A stretch of DNA of 64,000 nt from Flavobacterium chilense (lineage in GTDB: Bacteria > Bacteroidota > Bacteroidia > Flavobacteriales > Flavobacteriaceae): positions 1 to 64,000 of the forward strand of contig NZ_LSYT01000003.1 in the NCBI RefSeq assembly GCF_001602525.1, read 5' to 3'. Every line of letters begins with the position of its first letter. Position 1 is the first letter of the stretch. The position numbers and the translations under genes were made by a program. This document shows, piece after piece, positions 1 to 8,966 of this stretch. The notes below the pieces were generated by a model. That model was not told where the DNA came from. It saw only the letters and a list, made by a program, of their open reading frames with translations, and searched no databases.

Positions 1-19
1 GACTTTAGACTAAAAACCT

Positions 20-128
20 TAAGGTGGTTATTGCGGCGGGGCTCACCTCTTCCCATCCCGAACAGAGTAGTTAAGCCCGCCTGCGCAGATGGTACTGCAG
101 TTATGTGGGAGAGTATGTCGTCGCCTTT
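20..128 (+). rRNA. rrf: 5S ribosomal RNA
   Basis: The sequence has the conserved 5S core: GCGGGGCTCACCTCTTCCCA, then CCGAACAGAG and TTAAGCCCGCCTGCGCAGAT, and closes with GGGAGAGTATGTCGTCGCC, which pairs with AAGGTGG near the start. It is the last gene of an rRNA operon whose 23S gene would lie left of the window. Ends are placed by helix I and are good to a few bases. Confidence 0.93.
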
Positions 129-136
129 CTTTTAAG

Positions 137-172
137 AATCCTCATCATTTATTTGATGAGGATTTTTTTTTG
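137..172 (+). terminator. Rho-independent terminator of the rRNA operon
   Basis: A perfect 11-bp stem (AATCCTCATCA / TGATGAGGATT) with a TTTATT loop is followed by a run of T. It starts about ten bases after the 5S gene and ends rRNA transcription. Confidence 0.93.
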
Positions 173-236
173 TTTTCCTTTATCATGATTTTACATTCAC
201 TTTGTCTTTCATTTACAATGTTGGTTTTGCATTTCT

Positions 237-1355
237 TTATTTTTGTTTTACCATTTGATCTTCAACTAAAATAGGCAACTCTTTGTATTCATGATTGAAC
301 TCTTCTCTGTTTATTAATATATAGTTTTTAGTGTCGTTGTGTTGCATATCCTCTTTAATGTCCTTAACATGGTCAAAGCCTATTTTCCATACACCAATCC
401 TATCATGTGCAAAATCGGCCGCATTATCCATTTCATAAGACCTTAATTTACTGGTATCTGTCCTGCTTGCACCACCTATTTGTGCGGCATATATATTTAG
501 AATGTCAATATTAGAACCAAACACATTGAAAGAACTTAAGAACTTCTTTAAGATTAATTGTTCAAGGGTATAACTTTTCCAGGTTTCAACCAGTATAAGA
601 AACAACTTTTCAGTTTCTGGCAATAACTTATACATTTGTACAATTTGGTCTGAAACGAATTCGGGAAGGGTTTTAAACTCTTCATTATACATATAGGCTT
701 TGGCTAATTTGTTTGCTTCGAGTGTGTGGTTTTTACAGATTACCAACAAGGGTTGTAATTCGCCTTTTAAAATCGGCAATTCTTCTTTGTTCAGGTTTTG
801 TGTAGTCCAATGTTTCCATTCTTTTTCAAAGTTATTTTTGGCTTCATAAACATATTGAATGCTTTCTACTATCCTTAAATATAAAGCATCCCCTAGGATT
901 CTGGGATCTCCAGTAGTGTCTCTTACAGCATTTTCTCCAGGTGATTTTGTTTCTCTAATTCGAAAATTATTTTCTGTCCAATATTCCCCTCCAACTTCTC
1001 TTTCTGCTATATCAATTTCTTGCCCTCGTCTCTGGTTACTTTCAGAATGATGTTCACCAACTACATTCAATTTTCCTCGCTCTAGTTTTTGGAGCTGAAA
1101 CACAGATTGAGTAGTAATCAAGTCTTTTTTTTGTATAGGAAGAGCTGCGTGAGCATTGGCTATTGCCTGCAGTTGAAAAGCTTGTTTTACTTGTGGGCTA
1201 TTGTTGGCTATTTCTTGTAATTGCAATTGAGCAGCAACCGAGGACAGATGAGAATCTGTAACAGGCAAAGCAGTATCTCTGTTATCTTTTTTATGGATAG
1301 CAGAGGGTGTTTGTTGCTTTTTATTCTCTTTATTGTTGTCGGCGTAAGTATTCAT
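237..1355 (-). CDS. Candidate CIS cargo protein with shared N-terminal module
   Basis: A 372-residue soluble protein without signal peptide or membrane segment. Residues 1-77 align without gaps with the start of the DUF4157 protein at 25524-27137 (40 of 77 identical), including QLQ.IANNS.QVKQA, QLQ..ANA and PIQKK. The remainder is unrelated to that protein and contains no HExxH. The stretch around residues 95-115 (LNVVGEHHSESNQRR) resembles segments I recall from Bacteroidota proteins associated with DUF4157 and CIS loci; this is memory, not a search. It lies on the minus strand after the GH18-like gene (144-base gap), at the edge of the injection-system locus. Inference: a toxin or effector loaded into the particle by its N-terminus. 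The activity of the C-terminal part is unknown to me. Confidence 0.6.
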   Translation of the reverse strand: MNTYADNNKENKKQQTPSAIHKKDNRDTALPVTDSHLSSVAAQLQLQEIANNSPQVKQAFQLQAIANAHAALPIQKKDLITTQSVFQLQKLERGKLNVVGEHHSESNQRRGQEIDIAEREVGGEYWTENNFRIRETKSPGENAVRDTTGDPRILGDALYLRIVESIQYVYEAKNNFEKEWKHWTTQNLNKEELPILKGELQPLLVICKNHTLEANKLAKAYMYNEEFKTLPEFVSDQIVQMYKLLPETEKLFLILVETWKSYTLEQLILKKFLSSFNVFGSNIDILNIYAAQIGGASRTDTSKLRSYEMDNAADFAHDRIGVWKIGFDHVKDIKEDMQHNDTKNYILINREEFNHEYKELPILVEDQMVKQK

Positions 1356-1499
1356 CGTTTACATTTATTTTAAACTGCCATTACTTTTAACTCAAATCAA
1401 TGAAGGTAAAAACGGCAGAATAATTATAACACAAATAATCTAACACATTAAAAAAATAAATAGGTTAGGAAGTAAATTCAAGTTTTACTGCCTTTAATC

Positions 1500-3491
1500 T
1501 TATGGAACTTCTCTGGGTTTTATGAGAGGAAAAATTAAAAATTTCATGGCAAGCAGACCAATGAGAAATCCTCCGCCTAATATCTTTAAAATAGTTATAA
1601 AACTGGTTTCGCATTTTCCTGATTTTGACAATCCAAATCCGGAAAATCCGGGATTAAGAAATAAACATAACACGACACAAATAGTAAGGAAAACGCTCAA
1701 GAAAGTTAATATACCATAAAACAACTTACTTTTTGTCCAGTCATCGCCTAATTGTTTTTTTTGTTTTAAACAATATAAGGCAACCAAAACTAATACTGTA
1801 AAGAGTATTTCTGTAATTATAATAATTAAATCATCAGAAAACATTTTTTTACTGTCTTCCTTAGTAAAATCACATGGGTGATTAAAAAGCTTCTTATACA
1901 ATTCAATTTCTTGCATAATTCTTCTTTTCCAGGAAGCCATTCTTCCTTCTTTTACAGGTGGTTTCAATACTGTGGTTTTCACCTTAATATACATGGTTTT
2001 GTCTATAAGGGCATTCCACATTTCAGGCCTTCCATCATCAGAACCTAGTCCCCATATACCAATTCCTCCAACGCCTTTGTTTAAAATAAAATCATATTTT
2101 TCAGATATGGTCTGTACATCATCAAACCATAATTGGCTGATAGTGTCTTTTTTATTTTTTATAATGTTTATTAATGCCCCATTGTTTTTATTATACAACG
2201 GAGTATACTTATTTAAATAATCTTTTACTATTGTATTATAGAACTTAAATTCAGATTTTTTTGATTTATAATGCCAAAGTATTCCATCGTAGGTAAGGCA
2301 GGCGATAATTTTTTTTGGAGGTATGTTTTTGTTGAGATAACGATCAAGACCAGTACCCAAACTATAATCAGATCCTTTAAGAGGCACTATAGGACCATAG
2401 TTATTTTTCTTTGTAAAATCTATAATAAAACGATCTACTAATGGTTCTATTTCTTCTATATCATAATTATGATATTGATCCACTACAGGAAGTGTAATCG
2501 TTAGCTGATAGGAACGATTTGCCTCTTTTAGTTTGTAATGAAGCAGACTTATAAATTCAGTAAAATTATTACGGTTTCGATCTCCAAAATTTTCAAAGAA
2601 TATATTGATTCCATCAGCATTTTTTTCTTTTAATAGAAATTTTGTTTCCTCAATCAGGCGTAATTGAGCATCTCTGTTATTCAGAAACTCATCTAAACTT
2701 TTTTGGCTTTTATCAAAGATACACAAAAACACTTTGCATCCTTCTTTTTTAGCTTTGGGTATTACTTCTGCCGTATCCCAGCCATTAAGCGTTTTGTAAC
2801 TCCCTGTTTTTCCGTTTAATTCATAGCCATAATAAATTAAAGTATTTAAAGCTTTATAGTTGTAATTGAGATAATATTTATTCATCCAGTGAGGGTGAAA
2901 TCCATATACTTCGCTGTTTCGGGCTACTTTTCTGTTTATGGTTTTAACGGGTATATTATTTACTCTTACAGTAGTGATAACACCATACGGATATTGAAGC
3001 AAATCGCGTATTTTCTTTATTTTAGCCTGTCTTTTTTCTTCTTCTTCTTCGAGGTCAATTTTTTTCTGGACCATCGGCAGCAGTTTATCTACTAAATTGT
3101 TGATATCAATATTTGAAATTTTGGTAGAATCTACAGAAGTTGTAAAATCCAGAAAGAGGCTGTCAATTTGTTTCTGTATTGTACTTATAGGAACAGTATT
3201 ATGGTTGGTGATATAGGTATTATTTATTGTAGTATCTCTAGGCTGCTCTGGTTTTTGCAGTCTGTTAATAATGGCTATAATACGTTTTTCTTCGCCCTTT
3301 CTAAAATTGGCTCTAAACTTAAAAGCATCTGTAATTTTTTTAAGCAGTGATTTTTTTATTTTAACAGTATCTGCTGGAATCTCAGTACTTACATTTTTCT
3401 TACTTACAGGAGCATTGGTTTTTTCCTGTGCAAAAGAAATTGTACAGGTAAAGGAGCAAAACACGATAATTATTATATAAATAAGACGCAT
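1500..3491 (-). CDS. Membrane-anchored GH18-like protein with degenerate active site
   Basis: 663 residues. A Sec signal peptide (residues 1-21, ending SFAQ) is followed by a charged, partly coiled-coil region to about residue 165. A TIM-barrel domain of the glycoside hydrolase 18 type spans roughly residues 193-525 (start EVYGFHPHW, end GIGIWGLGSDDG). The family signature DGxDxDxE appears as DGINIFFE (D293, E300): the catalytic Glu is kept, but both inner Asp positions are Asn and Phe, so chitinase activity is doubtful. About three hydrophobic helices follow in residues 575-655. The gene is divergent from the CIS operon, sharing the 3492-3787 gap. Inference: an envelope glycan-binding or remodelling protein that works with the particle, perhaps in anchoring or release. 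An ordinary surface GH18 protein remains possible. Confidence 0.72.
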   Translation of the reverse strand: MRLIYIIIIVFCSFTCTISFAQEKTNAPVSKKNVSTEIPADTVKIKKSLLKKITDAFKFRANFRKGEEKRIIAIINRLQKPEQPRDTTINNTYITNHNTVPISTIQKQIDSLFLDFTTSVDSTKISNIDINNLVDKLLPMVQKKIDLEEEEEKRQAKIKKIRDLLQYPYGVITTVRVNNIPVKTINRKVARNSEVYGFHPHWMNKYYLNYNYKALNTLIYYGYELNGKTGSYKTLNGWDTAEVIPKAKKEGCKVFLCIFDKSQKSLDEFLNNRDAQLRLIEETKFLLKEKNADGINIFFENFGDRNRNNFTEFISLLHYKLKEANRSYQLTITLPVVDQYHNYDIEEIEPLVDRFIIDFTKKNNYGPIVPLKGSDYSLGTGLDRYLNKNIPPKKIIACLTYDGILWHYKSKKSEFKFYNTIVKDYLNKYTPLYNKNNGALINIIKNKKDTISQLWFDDVQTISEKYDFILNKGVGGIGIWGLGSDDGRPEMWNALIDKTMYIKVKTTVLKPPVKEGRMASWKRRIMQEIELYKKLFNHPCDFTKEDSKKMFSDDLIIIITEILFTVLVLVALYCLKQKKQLGDDWTKSKLFYGILTFLSVFLTICVVLCLFLNPGFSGFGLSKSGKCETSFITILKILGGGFLIGLLAMKFLIFPLIKPREVP

Positions 3492-3720
3492 TGTTGGGGC
3501 AAAATAGTTGATTGTTTGTTATTGATGAATATTTAAAAATTTCTCAAAAATACACTTTAATATGCTTGTAAATTTGTAGTTATGTTATTTTTTTTATAAT
3601 AAATTAACATTAAAATATTTAAATATCTGTAAATCAGTAAATTATGTATTTTTAATGTTATTTGTAAATAAAATATTATTTATTTTACCTGTAAAAATTT
3701 TTTTTTTGAAAAAGAAATAC

Positions 3721-3728
3721 TACGTTTG
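3721..3728 (+). promoter_or_regulatory. Possible -7 box of the CIS operon
   Basis: TACGTTTG matches the Bacteroidota -7 consensus TAnnTTTG, 59 bases upstream of the first CIS gene. The divergent gap 3492-3787 is otherwise extremely AT-rich, with long T and A runs and no coding sequence. I found no -33 TTTG at the usual 19-base spacing (the nearest is 12 bases upstream), so this is tentative. Confidence 0.4.
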
Positions 3729-3787
3729 TTAAAATTTGAATTGTATGTATTTGATTTGTAATATATTATAAATTACTAGAAATTGCT

Positions 3788-4360
3788 ATGATTTACGAAG
3801 CTCTAACATGTCTGTCTGAAGAACTAAATGACTTCTTTAAGCTAAAATTGAGCATCGCCGAAGAGAAAGTGATACTATCCGGGTTAGTTAATGCCGATGG
3901 TACAGTTGCGATTCCGGGAGAAAATAAAATAGTAATTACACTTGTTAATTTAGAGAAAGAAACATTACAAATGTTACCCTCAAAAGCAGTAACAACAAAC
4001 TCTTTTGGAAACCAGAATATACCCTTACAAATTAATATTTACGTTTTGTTCTCGGCTTATTTCAGCAGTAATAACTACGGAGAATCATTGCGTTTTATAT
4101 CGTTTATAATAGCTTATTTTCAAGGTAAAAATGTTTTTACCAAAAGTAATACCCCCAATATGGACCCCAAAATGGAAAAGTTAAGCATTGAGATTGTAGA
4201 TATGAGTATGGATGGATTAAGTAATTTATGGTCACTGCTGGGTGCAAAATATATGCCGTCAGTCTTGTATAAAATCCGCATGCTGCATTTTGATGAATCT
4301 GTAGTAAGAGAGTTTAGACCGGGCGTTTCAAAAATTGACAATCAAAGTAAAACTAATTAA
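3788..4360 (+). CDS. CIS cap / tail-terminator protein, DUF4255 (Pvc16-like)
   Basis: 190 residues. The N-terminal half (IYEALTCLSEELNDFFK, then GDG-free beta-rich sequence with KIVITLVNLEKE) matches the DUF4255/Pvc16_N family. Those proteins cap the inner tube and end the sheath in Afp/PVC-type particles. Length is normal for single-domain members. It is the first gene of the operon, 8 bases before the next gene. Placing the cap gene first is a known arrangement in Bacteroidota CIS loci, unlike Afp, where it comes near the end. The family call rests on sequence pattern and operon context together. Confidence 0.8.
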   Translation: MIYEALTCLSEELNDFFKLKLSIAEEKVILSGLVNADGTVAIPGENKIVITLVNLEKETLQMLPSKAVTTNSFGNQNIPLQINIYVLFSAYFSSNNYGESLRFISFIIAYFQGKNVFTKSNTPNMDPKMEKLSIEIVDMSMDGLSNLWSLLGAKYMPSVLYKIRMLHFDESVVREFRPGVSKIDNQSKTN

Positions 4361-4368
4361 GAGATATA

Positions 4369-5199
4369 GTGATTGCTGAATACGAAATATTAACACAAGT
4401 AGAATTTAAGCATCGCTATTTTTTAAGCAATAAGTTAGAATGTTTTAGTATACAGCCAGATCCTGAGACACATCATTTTTTTTTAAAGTCAGGGCTTCTG
4501 TTTAAACCATTTAATAATGGTTTTAAGCTGTTTTTTAATGCATTCAATAATCAGGAAACGATTAAAAGAAATGATATTCTGGATGATTTTGTTTTGCGAT
4601 TTCATATCGTATTAAACGATCCGTATTTTTTTAATTATACAGATTGTGGAGCAAAAAATTGGGATTCAGACTTTTATCACTTCCATAATTTCGCAGGCAA
4701 AAAGGAAAGATTTAGTATTAAAAATTTACATAATGAAGAATTTGTATCAGTAGAAGATACTGTTGAGGAGCATACGTTTGGGCAAAAGTTTTTAAGAAAA
4801 CCGTTTGGAATCATAGAGCTGCAATTGCGATATGATTTACAGACACAATATGTGGTACATTTTAGAGAGATAGAAAGTTATTGGCGTTATATAATTGTGG
4901 GTGATCATTTTAAAAATTTATCTCAATTAGCAATTATAGGAAAAGATGTTGCATTTGATGGTCCCGGAAATATTACACTTCCGGATAATCGGGAGGGAAT
5001 AAGTTTTGTTTCTGTATTACCGATTGGTCATAAACAAAGACCTGACCAGTATTTTAAATTAGTTGATCATTATAAAGAGGACGAAAGCACATTTAATGTT
5101 TTAATTAAGGCGCTTCCGGTTCCGGACACAAAGCACATATCGTCAATAATAGAGAATAAAAACGATAAAAAGTATTATTCAGAAATTTTTATTTACTAA
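4369..5199 (+). CDS. Unknown CIS-associated protein
   Basis: 276 residues starting at GTG, 8 bases after the cap gene. I do not recognise the family. It has no signal peptide or membrane helix and is rich in aromatic residues and His (for example FYHFHNF), with a mixed alpha/beta look. It lies between cap and sheath genes and 17 bases before the sheath ATG, so it is almost certainly co-transcribed and may be a structural or assembly component. The GTG start is the first in frame after the cap gene; the next candidate Met codons are far downstream. Confidence 0.65.
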   Translation: MIAEYEILTQVEFKHRYFLSNKLECFSIQPDPETHHFFLKSGLLFKPFNNGFKLFFNAFNNQETIKRNDILDDFVLRFHIVLNDPYFFNYTDCGAKNWDSDFYHFHNFAGKKERFSIKNLHNEEFVSVEDTVEEHTFGQKFLRKPFGIIELQLRYDLQTQYVVHFREIESYWRYIIVGDHFKNLSQLAIIGKDVAFDGPGNITLPDNREGISFVSVLPIGHKQRPDQYFKLVDHYKEDESTFNVLIKALPVPDTKHISSIIENKNDKKYYSEIFIY

Positions 5200-5216
5200 A
5201 CAAACACATATATTTT

Positions 5217-7157
5217 ATGATAAACAACCCTATGACCCCCGGTGTTTATATTGATGAAAAGAACGCGTTTCCTAGTTCTGCAGTATCAGTAGAAACTGCT
5301 ATTCCTGTCTTTATCGGCTATACTGAAAAAGCCGAATGGAATGGTAAATCATTAGTAAATGTTCCAACCAGAGTTACCTCGTTTGCAGAATATGTAGAGC
5401 GCTTTGGAGGAGGATTTAAAGCAAAATTTAAAATTGTTGATGCGAATCCGGCTATCAAACAAGAAACATTTTCGCTTGACGGAAAAAACAAAGTAGTCGA
5501 AATAAACAAAGACAACACCCTGTATTTGTTTAATTCTATCCGCTTGTTTTATGCCAATGGCGGAGGCCCTTGTTATATCTTAACTGTCGATACCTATAAG
5601 GATAAAACAACATTAGAGATTAAGGCCGATGACTTTTTGGGCTCTACAACAAAATTAGATCCTTTTGAAATTCTGAAAAAAGAATTCGAACCTACACTTG
5701 TAGTGGTTCCGGATGCAATTGTATTAGGAGAAGCCTGCTACAATTCTATTTATACCAAAATTTTAAGTCACTGCGCTGCAATGCAAAGCCGTTTTGGACT
5801 TTTTGATTTGGTAAAACAACTGCCTTCTGAAGATACCACACCTATTGTTACAAGTTTCCGTGAAGGTATCGGAATGAACGATTTAAAATACGGAGCAGCT
5901 TATTATCCGTGGCTGAAATCAGGAGTAGTACAGCCAGGTGAAATAACTTTTGAAAACCTGGATGATTCTTTAGACCTTGCGACTATACTTCCTAAAAAAG
6001 AAGAAGCTGCTTTAAATATTATTAAAATATTCAAAACAGCAAAAGACTCGGCAGAAGATACTCCTCCTGCAGTATTCAAGGCTATAAAAGACGTTGAAAA
6101 AGCCGAAAAAGCATTGCAAGATGCCAAATTCGCAGAAGGCAACACCAAGAAAATAGCAATCGATAAAGCAAAAGCAGACTTAACAGCGGCACAAAGTGCA
6201 GATCCGGTTGATGATGCTAAAGTTAAAGAAGCCGAAAAAGCTGTAGCAGATTTAATCGCAGATACAGATCCAAGTGATGCTGTAAAAGCACTGGAGAAAG
6301 CAAAAACCGATGCTGATGAAGCTTTGGAAACAGCAAAAACAACTTCAGCAAAAGCCTTAGAAGCAGCAAAAGCAGAATTAGACGCAGCAAAAAATGCAGC
6401 TACAGTCGATGCTGATAAAGTGAAAGCTGCTGAGAAAAAAGTAGCAAAAGCAACTAATGATCTTTCAGAAAAAATACTTTTTCCTTCAGATAATGATAAA
6501 CTAAATTTTCATCAATCCTTAAAAGCTACGAGCCCAACTTATACCAACATCCTCGAAGAAATCAGATCAAAATTAAACGAGTTGCCGCCAAGTGCAGCAA
6601 TGGCAGGTATTTATACCGCTGTAGACAGCAGCCGAGGTGTTTGGAAATCTCCGGCAAACGTATCTGTAAGCATGGTAAATGCACCATCAATAAATATTTC
6701 AAGCGAGCAGCAAGAAAGTCTGAATGTTGATGTTGTGGCAGGAAAATCAATTAACGTTATTCGTTCATTTCAAGGGATTGGAACTCTGGTATGGGGTGCC
6801 AGAACTTTAGATGGTAATAGTCAGGATTGGCGCTACATTAACGTTAGAAGAACCTTAATCATGATTGAGCAATCTTTAAAATTAGCAACTCGATCTTATG
6901 TATTCGAACCTAACGATGCCAATACTTGGGTAACGGTAAAAAGTATGATGTCTAATTTCTTAACCAATTTATGGAAACAAGGCGCTTTAGCGGGAGCAGC
7001 TCCTGAGCAGGCATTTGACGTTCAGATTGGTTTAGGTTCTACGATGACACCTACCGATATCTTAGACGGAAAAATGCTAATTACTGTAAAAGTAGCAATT
7101 GTACGTCCTGCGGAGTTTATTATTATAACATTCCAGCAGCAAATGCAGCAATCTTAA
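5217..7157 (+). CDS. CIS contractile sheath protein with Ala-rich coiled-coil insertion
   Basis: 646 residues, longer than most sheath proteins. The N-terminus (MTPGVYIDEKNAFPSSAVSV, then AIPVFIGYTEKA) and C-terminus (YINVRRTLIMIEQSLKLATR, WVTVKSMMSNFLTNLWKQGA) are classic for the T4 gp18/Afp2 sheath family. Residues about 275-418 form an Ala/Lys/Asp/Glu-rich insertion with two related repeats (DLTAAQSADPVDDAKVKEAE and ELDAAKNAATVDADKVKAAE), probably a coiled coil on the outer face of the sheath. The contracting outer tube drives the inner tube through the target envelope. It is the only sheath gene in the locus, whereas Afp and PVC carry three. Confidence 0.95.
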   Translation: MINNPMTPGVYIDEKNAFPSSAVSVETAIPVFIGYTEKAEWNGKSLVNVPTRVTSFAEYVERFGGGFKAKFKIVDANPAIKQETFSLDGKNKVVEINKDNTLYLFNSIRLFYANGGGPCYILTVDTYKDKTTLEIKADDFLGSTTKLDPFEILKKEFEPTLVVVPDAIVLGEACYNSIYTKILSHCAAMQSRFGLFDLVKQLPSEDTTPIVTSFREGIGMNDLKYGAAYYPWLKSGVVQPGEITFENLDDSLDLATILPKKEEAALNIIKIFKTAKDSAEDTPPAVFKAIKDVEKAEKALQDAKFAEGNTKKIAIDKAKADLTAAQSADPVDDAKVKEAEKAVADLIADTDPSDAVKALEKAKTDADEALETAKTTSAKALEAAKAELDAAKNAATVDADKVKAAEKKVAKATNDLSEKILFPSDNDKLNFHQSLKATSPTYTNILEEIRSKLNELPPSAAMAGIYTAVDSSRGVWKSPANVSVSMVNAPSINISSEQQESLNVDVVAGKSINVIRSFQGIGTLVWGARTLDGNSQDWRYINVRRTLIMIEQSLKLATRSYVFEPNDANTWVTVKSMMSNFLTNLWKQGALAGAAPEQAFDVQIGLGSTMTPTDILDGKMLITVKVAIVRPAEFIIITFQQQMQQS

Positions 7158-7190
7158 CTTATAACTATAATCAATTAAAATATATTTATT

Positions 7191-7646
7191 ATGGCAGACG
7201 ATGGTTCAACACAATCAGCGGCCACCTGGCCTTTAGTTAAATTTTCCTTTCAGGTAAAATGGGACGATGCAGAACTAATTTTTCAGGAGGTAACAGGTTT
7301 ATCTTCTGAAACACAGGTGATAGAATATCGCGGAGGCAGCAGTAAAGTATACTCTACAGTAAAAATGCCCGGGATACAAAAATTTGGAAACGTAACGTTA
7401 AAAAAAGGGATGTTTTTAGGCGACAAAGCATTATGGGATAAGTACAATATTATTGCCATGAATACCTATAAAAGATCGACCATAACCATAAGCTTACTGG
7501 ATGAAAAAAACGAAGTAGCAATGAGCTGGACTTTGGCCAATGCATTTCCGGTTAAGATTACCGTTACGGATATGAAATCTGACGGAAATGAAGTAGCAGT
7601 AGAATCAATAGAACTGGCACATGAAAAACTAACTATTGTGAAGTAA
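7191..7646 (+). CDS. CIS inner tube protein 1 (gp19/Hcp-like)
   Basis: 151 residues, the usual size of T4 gp19-family tube proteins (Afp1/Afp5). Recognisable segments are FSFQVKW, LIFQEVTGLSSETQVIEYR, LKKGMF and the C-terminal AFPVKITVTDMKSDGNEVAVES..LAHE. Hexamers stack to form the inner tube that carries cargo. It is the first of two adjacent tube genes, 33 bases after the sheath and 4 bases before the second. By position this is more likely the main tube subunit, but the sequence alone does not prove it. Confidence 0.93.
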   Translation: MADDGSTQSAATWPLVKFSFQVKWDDAELIFQEVTGLSSETQVIEYRGGSSKVYSTVKMPGIQKFGNVTLKKGMFLGDKALWDKYNIIAMNTYKRSTITISLLDEKNEVAMSWTLANAFPVKITVTDMKSDGNEVAVESIELAHEKLTIVK

Positions 7647-7650
7647 TTAA

Positions 7651-8106
7651 ATGGCATACGTTCCTAAAACACCACCATTTTTTCCTGCAGCATTTTCTTT
7701 TAAAGTAAATGTTGTAGGAATTACTGGTGTTTATGAAGGCAGTTTTCAGGAAGTAACCGGACTTGGAGCAAAATTGGGAGTAGAAACTATAAAAGAAGGC
7801 GGTGAGAACCGATTTGAACACCGTTTACCCAATCCTGTTAAATATGATAATTTAATTCTGAAAAGAGGAATGGTATTAAATTCAGGCCTCATTTTGTGGG
7901 CAAGAAGTTCTATCGAGTCTTTTAATTTTATTACAAAAACTGTAATAGTTAATTTATTAGATGAAACCGGTGCTCCAATTGCTTCATGGTCATTTAATGC
8001 CGCTTATCCTGTTGCTTTAAAAGTATCTGATTTAAAGGCTCAGGACAATGCTATTGTTATAGAAACACTCGAGTTATCTTATAGTTATTTTACGAGGATT
8101 TTTTAA
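7651..8106 (+). CDS. CIS inner tube protein 2 (gp19/Hcp-like)
   Basis: 151 residues, same family and length as the preceding tube gene (shared FSFKVNV, SFQEVTGLGAKL, LKRGMV, AAYPVALKVSDLKAQDNAIVIE) but clearly diverged. In Afp/PVC-like systems a second tube paralogue forms the layer that joins tube to spike and baseplate (Afp5-like). That role is inferred here from gene order, since the gene directly precedes the DUF5908-like, LysM and spike genes. Confidence 0.92.
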   Translation: MAYVPKTPPFFPAAFSFKVNVVGITGVYEGSFQEVTGLGAKLGVETIKEGGENRFEHRLPNPVKYDNLILKRGMVLNSGLILWARSSIESFNFITKTVIVNLLDETGAPIASWSFNAAYPVALKVSDLKAQDNAIVIETLELSYSYFTRIF

Positions 8107-8128
8107 TTATAATTATAAAACTAAGGCC

Positions 8129-8293
8129 ATGCCAATTGAAATTCGTGAATTAGTTATAAAAGTGAATATCGTTGAAGATCACAAAGCTACAGATACTGTA
8201 GATTCTCATAATTTATCAGATTTAAAAAGACAGATTATAAAGGAGTGTACAGAAAGAGTTATGGCTAAACTAGAGAAAAAATCAGAACGATAA
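8129..8293 (+). CDS. Small CIS protein, DUF5908-like
   Basis: A 54-residue ORF starting MPIEIRELVIKVNI and ending with a basic helix (LKRQIIKECTERVMAKLEK). The start MPIEIRELVIK and the position between tube and LysM genes match the small DUF5908/Afp6-like proteins found in CIS operons. It starts 22 bases after the tube stop and ends one base before the LysM start codon. Its role in assembly is not established. Confidence 0.82.
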   Translation: MPIEIRELVIKVNIVEDHKATDTVDSHNLSDLKRQIIKECTERVMAKLEKKSER

Positions 8294-8294
8294 T

Positions 8295-8960
8295 ATGGCA
8301 TTACTTAAATTAAAAATTGAAGCTTTTTCTGATCCTGAATGCACCGCTTCTGTAGGCGATCCTATAGAAGCCATGTTTAATCCAAACACGTACACCCGTA
8401 AATATAAGGCGCAGTACAATGCCCCAAAAGTAATTGGGCAAAACGACAGAACCCTCATTTTTCAGGCGTTGGTAGGAAACGATATGACCTTAAAATTAAT
8501 TGCCGATGGTACAGGTGTTGTGCCATTACCAAAAGGGATTTTAGATGTAGACGATTACATTAAAAAAATTAAGCAGCTTACGTATTCTTACAATGGATTA
8601 AAGCACAGACCTAATTACCTGACCATAGTTTGGGGAAGTTTATCTATGATTTGTGTTTGTAAAGCATTAAATGTAAGCTATAATTTATTTAAAGAAGATG
8701 GTACAGCGCTCCGGGCTTCAATTGAGCTTATGTTATCCGGAACATCTGATTTTGTTACCGTAGCCAAAGAAGCTAAAAAGAGTTCGCCAGACTTAACACA
8801 TATTCGTACTGTAAAAGCCGGAGATACCTTGCCTTTAATGACTTTTAGAATATACGGAGACAGTTCTTATTATATGGAAGTAGCCAAAATAAATAACCTA
8901 ACTAGTATAAATGCTATAAAACCTGGAGACCAATTGTATTTTCCCCCAATAAAAAAATAA
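8295..8960 (+). CDS. CIS baseplate LysM protein (Afp7/gp53-like)
   Basis: 221 residues. The N-terminal domain (LKIEAFSD, then EAMFNPNTYTRKY) matches the Afp7/Pvc7-type baseplate hub protein. The C-terminal segment from about residue 172 is a LysM domain (VKAGDTLPLMTFRIYGDSSYY ... LTSINAIKPGDQLYFP). In phage T4 the equivalent gp53 links wedge to hub, and the LysM fold is used structurally rather than to bind peptidoglycan. It lies 6 bases upstream of the spike gene. Confidence 0.92.
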   Translation: MALLKLKIEAFSDPECTASVGDPIEAMFNPNTYTRKYKAQYNAPKVIGQNDRTLIFQALVGNDMTLKLIADGTGVVPLPKGILDVDDYIKKIKQLTYSYNGLKHRPNYLTIVWGSLSMICVCKALNVSYNLFKEDGTALRASIELMLSGTSDFVTVAKEAKKSSPDLTHIRTVKAGDTLPLMTFRIYGDSSYYMEVAKINNLTSINAIKPGDQLYFPPIKK

Positions 8961-8966
8961 TAATAA

